Made by a program: the position numbers and the translations under genes. The notes beneath the pieces were generated by a model. That model saw nothing but the letters and a program-made list of their open reading frames with translations, was not told where the DNA came from and searched no databases. Shown piece after piece: positions 14,358 through 21,122 of a DNA stretch of 27,242 bases (the stretch's first letter is position 1; each line of letters opens with the position of its first letter). The stretch is from CAZKCK01 sp964552325 (lineage in GTDB: Bacteria > Bacteroidota > Bacteroidia > Bacteroidales > TTA-H9). Location of the stretch: contig CAZKHA010000035.1 of assembly GCA_964552325.1 (NCBI GenBank), forward strand, positions 1 through 27,242. The letters run 5' to 3'.

Positions 14358-15629
14358 ATGGCTGCACAACAACCACTTGCCGAAAAGCTTCGCCCCCATA
14401 ACTTTGACACGTATATTGGTCAAGAGCATTTGGTTGGCAATGGGGCTGTTTTGTACGAAGCCGTGCGATCAGGGAATATTCCGTCGATGATATTTTGGGG
14501 CCCGCCAGGAGTTGGGAAAACGACGCTGGCATTCATTATTGCAGAAATGCTTCGAAAGCCTTTCTTTACACTAAGCGCCATTAGTTCAGGGGTTAAGGAT
14601 GTGAGGGCCGTGATTGAAGAAGCCGGAACCTTTGAACAGCAGCCCTTACTATTTATTGATGAAATTCACAGGTTTAGCAAATCGCAACAAGATTCGTTGT
14701 TGGGCGCAGTTGAAAAAGGAATCGTTACACTGATTGGTGCAACAACCGAAAATCCGTCCTTCGAAGTAATTACGCCCCTCTTAAGTCGTTGCCAAGTGTA
14801 TATCTTGAAACATTTAAGCGCGCACGAGCTCGAGAAACTGACGGAATTAGCCATAGCGTATTATAAAAATGAAGGCATCGATCTAGCCATTACCGAAACA
14901 GAAGCGCTCTTGCGAATTTCGGGTGGCGACGCCCGTAAACTTTACAATGCCATCGAAGTGTTTGTAACGGCAAAAAGAAAACACGGCAACAAACTTATCC
15001 TTGATAACAAAGGCATTAAGCAGCTCATACAGCAAAACTTAGCCACTTACGACAAAGGCGGAGAACAACATTATGACATCATTTCAGCTTTTATTAAATC
15101 GATGCGGGGCAGCGACCCTAATGCTGCTGTTTATTGGTTGGCCAGAATGATTGAAGGTGGAGAAGACCCCTTGTTTATAGCCAGAAGGATGCTGATTTTA
15201 GCCTCAGAAGACATTGGTAATGCCAATCCAAATGCACTGCTTTTAGCAAATGCCTGTTTTGATGCAATAAATAAAATTGGATGGCCCGAAGGCAGAATAA
15301 TACTTTCGCAAACAGCTATTTACCTCGCAACATCTCCCAAAAGCAATGCTTCGTACATGGCTATCGAAGACGCCCTGGATAAGGCTAAACGCACGGGCGA
15401 TTTACCCGTCCCCATGCATTTGCGCAATGCGCCAACAAACCTTATGAAAGACTTGGGTTATGGCCAAAACTACAAATATGCGCATAGTTATGAGGGTAAT
15501 TTTATTGATATTGATTTCCTTCCTGATATAATAAAGGGTTTTACCTTTTACAACCCGGGCAACAATCCTCGTGAAGTTGAAACCCGAAAATGGCTCAAAA
15601 ACCTTTGGAAAGACAAGTATAACTACTAA
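14358..15629 (+). CDS. rarA: Replication-associated recombination protein A (AAA+ ATPase)
   Basis: A 423-residue RarA/MgsA (WRNIP1/Mgs1 family) clamp-loader-like AAA+ ATPase acting at stalled replication forks. N-terminal PLAEKLRPHNFDTYIGQEHL is the family hallmark. Walker A is GPPGVGKT at 48-55, Walker B LLFIDEIHRF with D101-E102, sensor 1 LIGATTENPSF, followed by LLSRCQVY with the arginine finger. The C-terminal half (from about 260) has the tetramerisation domain including HYDIISAFIKSMRGSDPNAAVYWLARM and, near the end, PVPMHLRNAPT. Length is close to E. coli RarA (447). It lies 98 bases after lolA with no TAnnTTTG box, and kdsA follows after 12 bases, so ftsK-lolA-rarA-kdsA may be a single transcript. 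Confidence 0.97.
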   Translation: MAAQQPLAEKLRPHNFDTYIGQEHLVGNGAVLYEAVRSGNIPSMIFWGPPGVGKTTLAFIIAEMLRKPFFTLSAISSGVKDVRAVIEEAGTFEQQPLLFIDEIHRFSKSQQDSLLGAVEKGIVTLIGATTENPSFEVITPLLSRCQVYILKHLSAHELEKLTELAIAYYKNEGIDLAITETEALLRISGGDARKLYNAIEVFVTAKRKHGNKLILDNKGIKQLIQQNLATYDKGGEQHYDIISAFIKSMRGSDPNAAVYWLARMIEGGEDPLFIARRMLILASEDIGNANPNALLLANACFDAINKIGWPEGRIILSQTAIYLATSPKSNASYMAIEDALDKAKRTGDLPVPMHLRNAPTNLMKDLGYGQNYKYAHSYEGNFIDIDFLPDIIKGFTFYNPGNNPREVETRKWLKNLWKDKYNY

Positions 15630-15641
15630 TTCTTTTGATTT

Positions 15642-16457
15642 ATGATTCCTGCTTATTTAGCCGAATTAACGCATAAGCAATCAACAAACTTCTTTTTGAT
15701 TGCAGGCCCTTGTGTTGTAGAAAACACCACAATGCCTTTAGAAATAGCCGAACGAATTGCTGCTATATGCGATAAACTCCAAATCCCTTATGTTTTTAAA
15801 GCCTCCTACAAAAAGGCAAATCGGTCGAAGCTCGACTCATTTACAGGAATTGGTGATTTACAAGGCCTTGAACTCTTGGCAGAAGTAAAGCAAAAACTCG
15901 GAATTCCGGTAATTACCGATTTTCATACCGAAGAAGAAGCCAAGCTAGCAGCTCAATATGTTGATATTTTGCAAGTTCCTGCATTTTTATGCCGTCAAAC
16001 CGAACTGTTGGTAGCCGCTGCCGAAACAGGTAAAGTCATCAACATCAAAAAAGGTCAGTTTTTAGCTCCTGAAGCAATGCGTTTTGCTGTTGATAAAATC
16101 CTTCAGTCAGGAAATGAAAAGGTAATGCTTACTGAGCGCGGAACTACATTTGGTTACCAAGATTTGGTAATTGACTTTAGGGGGATTCCAGAAATGCAAA
16201 AAACGCAAATGCCAGTTATTGTTGATATTACACATTCCCTTCAACAACCAAACCAACTTAGCGGAGTAACTGGAGGACGTCCTGATTTAATCGAAACCAT
16301 TGCAAAAGCCAGCATAGCCGTGGGAGCTGATGGAATTTTTATCGAAACGCACCCAAACCCCGCCATCGCCAAATCAGATGGAGCCAATATGCTAAAACTG
16401 GATTTACTCGAAGACTTGCTGACAAAACTCGTTCGTATTCGGCAAGCTATACTATAA
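15642..16457 (+). CDS. kdsA: 3-deoxy-8-phosphooctulonate synthase (Kdo-8-P synthase)
   Basis: A 271-residue TIM-barrel enzyme condensing phosphoenolpyruvate with D-arabinose-5-phosphate to Kdo-8-phosphate, the first committed step of Kdo for lipopolysaccharide inner core. Motifs: FLIAGPCVVEN (18-28), FKASYKKANRSKLDSFTG with substrate-binding lysines, VMLTERGTTFGYQDLVIDFR, and IFIETHPNP followed by KSDGANML. C24, H198, E235 and D246 reproduce the four ligands of the metal-dependent class of this enzyme (as in Aquifex), where E. coli has Asn in place of Cys. No other Kdo gene is adjacent. It ends 41 bases before the convergent DUF4831 gene with no clear terminator between. Confidence 0.97.
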   Translation: MIPAYLAELTHKQSTNFFLIAGPCVVENTTMPLEIAERIAAICDKLQIPYVFKASYKKANRSKLDSFTGIGDLQGLELLAEVKQKLGIPVITDFHTEEEAKLAAQYVDILQVPAFLCRQTELLVAAAETGKVINIKKGQFLAPEAMRFAVDKILQSGNEKVMLTERGTTFGYQDLVIDFRGIPEMQKTQMPVIVDITHSLQQPNQLSGVTGGRPDLIETIAKASIAVGADGIFIETHPNPAIAKSDGANMLKLDLLEDLLTKLVRIRQAIL

Positions 16458-16498
16458 CGCAATAAGGTTGAGGCAAATCGTAAAGACACTTTCTGCTT

Positions 16499-17650
16499 TT
16501 ACTCAAAATAAACTGCCTTGATGCTACCTGTTTCAGGATAAAATTCGAGGCGCGATTTATTCAGGGGCAATTGCGTTACCTTGCCAAATTGCGATACCGG
16601 CAGGTATTTCTCATCAAAGGTTTTATTCCCATATTTTATAGCCAACGAAGCCATCTCAGGCATTCTATAAAAAATCACAGGTACTTTTGGATCAACACTT
16701 GAGCTCACCCAAGCTGGAAGTTGGCTTGTGTTTTCAGAACGTTTTACATTCAACACCAATTCCCTTCCTTTTGAATCTGTTTGATCTACAATACCCGACT
16801 CTTTTGAAACACGACAAACCGTTATGCTTGTTCGCGACACATCGGGTACAAGGTAATAGGTGAAGGTCAACAAACGTTCAGTCTTCATGCCTCTAAACAA
16901 GGAGAGATACTCGTTTGACATGGCTTGCAACTGCTTATCCATATATTCCAATGATTCTTTCGAAAAATTGGTTTCCTGATAGCCCGTTAATAAATTAAAT
17001 CGGCTATCACGGATTCGCGAAACCATGTCAGCCGCCTCACGCGCTTTCATTTCAGAAGGTTTTTCTTCGAAAGTGGTATTAAAAAACCGCTTTTTAATAG
17101 TGGCAGTGTCAACAGTTACTATGCGGACTATCGTATCAACTTTGCGATAGATGGATGGCGTGTTTGATAATTCAAAAAGCCGGTCATCAGCTATATGCTT
17201 TTGATTTTCGGTAATGGTGCCGGAGCGTTCTTTTAGTTGCGCTGAAGTATTTACACTTTTAATTATCCCATTGTTCGACAACGAGAACACCAAGTTCCGA
17301 TCTTCTTTAGAAGCCTTTTCATCTACTTCGATAAAATAATACTGATCGGGATCAGGTTCAGTAAGGGTTTCAAAACCAGCATCAACAAGATCATATTCCT
17401 TATAGGCTTGCATCACAGGATTTTGAATCCCCAATAAATCAGCTGCATACTCGGCATAGGGGCCTTTAATGAATTCTGTTTCGCTAATTGTAATGCTTAC
17501 TTTTACCAATGTGCGAGGCAAAGAATACATTACACCATTTTTCTCAGGCTTCTTTGAGCCTGTTGTAAGCTTGTAAACAGCTAGTTGGGCGTTAGCCACC
17601 ATACTTGTAAGGCATACAAACAAAAGAAATAAACGTAGAAAGGTTTTCAT
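16499..17650 (-). CDS. DUF4831 family secreted protein
   Basis: A 383-residue protein with signal peptide 1-22 (ends MVANAQ) resembling the Bacteroidota DUF4831 family of unknown function. Supporting traits are an N-terminal GVMYSLPRTLVKVSITISET segment, a central region with a repeated V-D-T pattern (KVDTIVRIVTVDTATI), KMKAREAADMVSRIRDSRFNLLTGYQE-like central helix, and a beta-rich C-terminus with VFYRMPEMASLAI. No membrane segment apart from the signal peptide. I start at the ATG ending at 17650, where the signal peptide begins; the longer frame adds a cysteine- and tryptophan-rich stretch unlike coding sequence. Upstream, a near-match to the -7 box has one extra base. The gene is 111 bases downstream of the response regulator on the same strand and could be part of that transcript. 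Confidence 0.75.
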   Translation of the reverse strand: MKTFLRLFLLFVCLTSMVANAQLAVYKLTTGSKKPEKNGVMYSLPRTLVKVSITISETEFIKGPYAEYAADLLGIQNPVMQAYKEYDLVDAGFETLTEPDPDQYYFIEVDEKASKEDRNLVFSLSNNGIIKSVNTSAQLKERSGTITENQKHIADDRLFELSNTPSIYRKVDTIVRIVTVDTATIKKRFFNTTFEEKPSEMKAREAADMVSRIRDSRFNLLTGYQETNFSKESLEYMDKQLQAMSNEYLSLFRGMKTERLLTFTYYLVPDVSRTSITVCRVSKESGIVDQTDSKGRELVLNVKRSENTSQLPAWVSSSVDPKVPVIFYRMPEMASLAIKYGNKTFDEKYLPVSQFGKVTQLPLNKSRLEFYPETGSIKAVYFE

Positions 17651-17760
17651 AAAATCAACATTAAACTGCTTATACCTTAACGAAAAACAATACCAAAGGT
17701 TACAGTGCCATCCATTTGGCTTATTCATAAAACAACACAAGAACATTACACGGTAAATTG

Positions 17761-18450
17761 TTAGCGTACCATAAACAAATAACCCTTACCCTTCAAGGTA
17801 ACCAACTCAATAGCTGAATCTTCTGACAAATAATCGCGAAGTTTTCGGATATAAACATCAAGGGTGCGCGAATTAAAAAACGAATCATCGCCCCACACTT
17901 GCAACAAGAGTTGCTTGCGATCAACCACATGGTTAATATTTTGTGCAAGAATATCAACCACTTGCATATCTCGCGCCGAGAGTTTGATAACCTTTGTAGG
18001 CGAAATCAACTCATACCTGGTTTTAACAAACTTATACTTGCCTATTGTTATACAGCCTTCACTTGGCGATTGACTTTGGGGCAAGGAATGCATTCGAAGC
18101 AAATTCTTTATCCGAACAATTAATTCCTCGAGGCTAAAAGGTTTGCGCAAATAATCGCTTCCACCCATTTCAAAACCTTTTACCAAATCAGCTGTTTCGG
18201 TCTTAGCTGTAAGAAAAAGTATAGGAATTGAAGGGTCAAACCCCTTAATTTCGCCACACAGCGTATATCCATCAAGGTTAGGCAACATGATGTCAAGCAC
18301 TACAATATCCGGGATGAATACTCTAAGTGATTGCATCACAAGGGCTCCGTCAACCACCAACCGCACATCAAACCCCTGCTGTTGTAAGGTTTCTAAAACA
18401 ATTCGGCCTAAAAAAGGCTCATCTTCTACATACAAAACTTTGGTACTCAT
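17761..18450 (-). CDS. OmpR-family response regulator
   Basis: A 229-residue two-domain transcription factor. Receiver 1-120: acidic pocket E9-D10, phospho-acceptor D53 in VVLDIMLPNLDG, T81 in FLTAK, K103 in YLRKPF. The DNA-binding domain 133-229 is an OmpR/PhoB winged helix: LSARDMQVVDILAQN, VVDRKQLLLQVWGDDSFFNSRTLDVYIRKLRDYL with the recognition helix, and ending VTLKGKGYLF. Its ATG overlaps the TGA of the histidine kinase gene (ATGA), so the pair is translationally coupled. OmpR-type regulators bind tandem direct repeats with about 10-bp periodicity; exactly such a repeat lies in the divergent promoter region at 20085-20107. Confidence 0.97.
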   Translation of the reverse strand: MSTKVLYVEDEPFLGRIVLETLQQQGFDVRLVVDGALVMQSLRVFIPDIVVLDIMLPNLDGYTLCGEIKGFDPSIPILFLTAKTETADLVKGFEMGGSDYLRKPFSLEELIVRIKNLLRMHSLPQSQSPSEGCITIGKYKFVKTRYELISPTKVIKLSARDMQVVDILAQNINHVVDRKQLLLQVWGDDSFFNSRTLDVYIRKLRDYLSEDSAIELVTLKGKGYLFMVR

Positions 18451-19931
18451 ACCGATAGTTTATTAAACACAAGTTTAATGATTGTTCCGCCTCCGATATT
18501 ATTAAAGGCTTCAATGCTAGCTCCATGCAATTGCATCACCATTGCGGCATAACTAAGCCCCAAACCGTGGCCCTTTACATTATGCCTTAAATCAGTAGGT
18601 ACCCTAAAAAACCGTATAAACACTTTTTTAAGGTACTCTTTCGGAATTCCAATTCCGTTATCGGAAAAAGTAAGTATAACCTTGCTATCATTTGTGTCTA
18701 TTTTGATATCAATATGCGGTACGGCAACTGTGTATTTAAGGCTGTTATCCAGCAAGTTTATTATAACCCCTTGCAAATGAAACTGATCTCCTTTAACCAA
18801 GGCATTTTCTCCCTTAACTTCCAGCTTAACTTCTGCATTTAATGATTGAATTTGGGGCTGTAATGAAATAATAACATCTTGTACAAGTTGAGCGATATCC
18901 ACCGCATTATTTGCCATCAACTGCGAACTGCTTTCCAAGGCAGATGTTGCTAAAACCTTATTAACCAGCAATTCCAATCGGTTTATTTCATGAGTGGCCA
19001 TTCCGAGATATTCCGAGCTTTTTACAGGATCATGTATTACATTGAACCCATGCAAGGCTTCCAAGGCAACTTTAACAGTGGCAACTGGGGTCTTTAACTC
19101 ATGCGAAATATTGCTAACAAACTCATTTCGAAGTGAATTCAATTTAATTTGCGATTTTAAGGTTCTAAAGGCCAAAATAAATGATAGCGCCGTTAGTAGC
19201 AATAACAATATGGCAAACAAAACCTGAGGATAAATCCTTAAGAATACATATTTCAAAACATTAGATACTCCAGCTGTTAAAACTTGGTCCTTAAATAAAA
19301 ACACATTTTGAAGTTGTTCTACATCGTTTTTCGAAGATTCTATTCGGGATACAGTCCATGTGGGTTCAAGAATGGGGCTAATGGAATTTAGATTGTCCTT
19401 ATAAACTTGTTTTAAAAAACCAGTATCAGCATTTCTTGTTAATGAATCAGCTAATATGTCGGCACCATCAAATGCTTTAGCCTTATGTATAAATAGTTTA
19501 ACCCCCTGCAATACCATGTTGCCTTCATAGCCATCAACCCTAGCTAACTTACGTGAAATCTTATTTTTTACAGGAGAAGCCGAATCCCGAACTTGAATTA
19601 CTACCGTGTTGGCTCGTAGGACCCCTTTGCTAGTAGTTGAACAATTTATAGGTGAAAAATCCTTCAACATTTGTGGCATTGAATCAGCATTAAACTGAAA
19701 ATCAAACTTATAATGAACCGAATCCATCACTGGATTAATTAGGCTAGTCATAATAAGGGTATCATAAACCTGTTGCTTAGCTTCAAGAAACGAGTTGTGC
19801 GTAAGCTTTTCGAGATTGTTAACTTCTTCACGATACTGCATGTTTAGCCAATGCCCAACAAACGCAACTAACATTAGCTGAGCGGCCATCATAAGCAAGC
19901 GTATGGTTTTTAAGCCTGGTTTAAATTTCAT
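18447..19931 (-). CDS. Two-component sensor histidine kinase
   Basis: A 494-residue membrane kinase. TM1 about 11-30, a periplasmic sensor of about 200 residues (30-232) with no recognised domain, TM2 about 233-256, then a short linker without an obvious HAMP domain. The HisKA domain has phospho-acceptor H277 in NEFVSNISHELKTP. HATPase_c carries the N box (N392, N396 in INLLDNSLKY), G1 DNGIGIP (424-430), F-type FIRFFRVPT, and G2 GHGLGLS (454-460). All catalytic residues are intact. Start is ATG 19931; a TTG two codons earlier is less likely. It is the first gene of the kinase-regulator transcript, driven from 20050-20080, and is divergent from the GLPGLI gene, its most likely target. The signal is unknown. 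Confidence 0.95.
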   Translation of the reverse strand: MKFKPGLKTIRLLMMAAQLMLVAFVGHWLNMQYREEVNNLEKLTHNSFLEAKQQVYDTLIMTSLINPVMDSVHYKFDFQFNADSMPQMLKDFSPINCSTTSKGVLRANTVVIQVRDSASPVKNKISRKLARVDGYEGNMVLQGVKLFIHKAKAFDGADILADSLTRNADTGFLKQVYKDNLNSISPILEPTWTVSRIESSKNDVEQLQNVFLFKDQVLTAGVSNVLKYVFLRIYPQVLFAILLLLLTALSFILAFRTLKSQIKLNSLRNEFVSNISHELKTPVATVKVALEALHGFNVIHDPVKSSEYLGMATHEINRLELLVNKVLATSALESSSQLMANNAVDIAQLVQDVIISLQPQIQSLNAEVKLEVKGENALVKGDQFHLQGVIINLLDNSLKYTVAVPHIDIKIDTNDSKVILTFSDNGIGIPKEYLKKVFIRFFRVPTDLRHNVKGHGLGLSYAAMVMQLHGASIEAFNNIGGGTIIKLVFNKLSV

Positions 19932-20049
19932 ACACAAATAGGATTGTAATGTAGAACATAATTCTTATCAACAGAATTCCAATCAACTAAAACTTCAGTC
20001 GCTAAAGGTGGAATGCCTGAGAAGAAGCTTTTAATTTCATTAAACTGTG

Positions 20050-20080
20050 CAAAAATAATTGATTACCATGTTGTTTTCAA
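20050..20080 (-). promoter_or_regulatory. Promoter of the kinase-regulator operon
   Basis: On the minus strand TTG (20080-20078), 20 bases, TATTTTTG (20057-20050): a full consensus match. Transcription would start near 20043, leaving a leader of about 110 bases before the kinase ATG at 19931. The tandem repeat at 20085-20107 abuts the -33 element. Confidence 0.7.
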
Positions 20081-20084
20081 TACG

Positions 20085-20107
20085 ATTAACCTTAATTAAC
20101 CTTAATT
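20085..20107. repeat. Tandem 10-bp direct repeat, candidate OmpR-family operator
   Basis: ATTAACCTTA occurs twice in direct head-to-tail order (20085-20094, 20095-20104), followed by ATT, i.e. 2.3 copies. Another GTTAACC follows at 20115-20121. The array lies between two divergent promoters: 5 bases upstream of the kinase -33 element and 37 bases upstream of the GLPGLI -7 box. The 10-bp period matches one helical turn, the arrangement bound by OmpR/PhoB-type dimers. That the neighbouring regulator binds here is inference. Confidence 0.6.
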
Positions 20108-20143
20108 GGGGTTGTGTTAACCATCGCATCCGTATTCACGGCA

Positions 20144-20151
20144 TACATTTG
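20144..20151 (+). promoter_or_regulatory. -7 promoter box of the GLPGLI gene
   Basis: TACATTTG fits TAnnTTTG, 23 bases before ATG 20175. The -33 region (20121-20127) has no TTG, which suits a promoter needing an activator; the tandem repeat lies where one would bind. Confidence 0.6.
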
Positions 20152-20174
20152 CTGTCATTAAAAACCCACATACC

Positions 20175-20921
20175 ATGAAAAAATTTATCGTATCAATGCT
20201 TATTTTGGGAAGTGCTTGTTTAGCTCAAGCCCAATCAGGAACCATTACCTTTGAAGAGGTTGTAAAATTTGAAATAAAACTGGAAGGCGAAAATGCACAT
20301 TTAGCTGATTTGATGCCCAAGGAAAACAGAAGCACCAAAACATTGCTGTTTAACGAGGAAGCTAGCCTCTATCTTGTTGACCAAAACACTGAGAAAGAAG
20401 AAGAAGTACAGGAAATGGCAGGCGGAGGAGCTATGGTTATAAAAATGCAGCAACCCGACGAAAAATTCTTTTATGACCTAAAGACTGCCACCTCAATTGA
20501 ACAAAGAGAGTTTATGGGCAGAGAATTCTTGATTACGACCCCCAAAGACACAATAAACTGGAAACTATCGGGCAACCAACGTGTTATACTAGATTACACA
20601 TGCATGGAAGCTGTTGCCTTTATAAATGAAAAAGAAGTAAAGGCATGGTTTACTCCAACAATTGGCGTTTCAACCGGTCCCGGAAAATACCATGGCTTGC
20701 CAGGCCTAATTTTAGCCCTTGATATTGATAAAGGCGAAAGAACCATTACTGCAATAAAGGTTTCCAATGAAGCGGTAGAATCCTCAAAACTAGTAAAACC
20801 TAAAGATGGAAAAAAAGTTAGCCGCGAGCAATTCAACAAAATTGTTGATGACAAAATGAAAGAACAAGGAATGGAAGGAGGCCAAGGAAGCGGAACAATC
20901 ATGATTAAAATTTCAAAGTAG
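20175..20921 (+). CDS. GLPGLI family secreted protein
   Basis: A 248-residue protein with signal peptide 1-19 (ends LAQAQ). It carries the name-giving motif GPGKYHGLPGLILALDID and the conserved upstream pattern WKLSGNQRVILDYTCMEAVAFINEKEVKAWFTPTI, in which the Cys and the AWFTP segment are family hallmarks. GLPGLI proteins are periplasmic or surface proteins of Bacteroidota with no established biochemical role, often beside large CarboxypepD_reg-headed outer-membrane barrels and two-component genes, as here. Residues about 70-95 are acidic then glycine-rich (EKEEEVQEMAGGG). The divergent kinase-regulator pair and operator-like repeats suggest it is a regulated target. Its outer-membrane partner follows after 201 bases. 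Confidence 0.93.
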   Translation: MKKFIVSMLILGSACLAQAQSGTITFEEVVKFEIKLEGENAHLADLMPKENRSTKTLLFNEEASLYLVDQNTEKEEEVQEMAGGGAMVIKMQQPDEKFFYDLKTATSIEQREFMGREFLITTPKDTINWKLSGNQRVILDYTCMEAVAFINEKEVKAWFTPTIGVSTGPGKYHGLPGLILALDIDKGERTITAIKVSNEAVESSKLVKPKDGKKVSREQFNKIVDDKMKEQGMEGGQGSGTIMIKISK

Positions 20922-20938
20922 TTCTATGCCAAAACGAA

Positions 20939-20985
20939 TAACCTTATTGGGGTTGAATTCGTTGGTTATCAGTCCTAATAAGGTT
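20939..20985. other. Inverted repeat with operator-like block between the GLPGLI and barrel genes
   Basis: AACCTTATT (20940-20948) and AATAAGGTT (20977-20985) are exact reverse complements with a 28-base spacer. An additional AACGAAT/ATTCGTT pair (20933-20939, 20957-20963) could form an alternative stem. The left arm belongs to a 17-base block (20939-20955) nearly identical to one in the GLPGLI promoter region. A T-rich stretch follows the right arm weakly. It could be a terminator, an attenuator or an operator. Confidence 0.4.
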
Positions 20986-21122
20986 GTTTCTATTGACACA
21001 AAACCGCCCTAACCCATTATCCTGTTATAGGTTATATAAGCCGGATTTTTAACAAGCTCAATTATTCTGAACTTAATGAAAAACAGAATTGTAGAAAAGT
21101 TTCCCATATAATTATAATTACC

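Noticed and set aside
17688..17698. TAACCTTTG on the minus strand as a promoter of the DUF4831 gene
   Set aside because: It has three instead of two bases between TA and TTTG, so it does not match the -7 consensus.
20085..20107. Possible start of a CRISPR or satellite array
   Set aside because: Only 2.3 copies of a 10-bp unit without spacers; better explained as an operator-like direct repeat.
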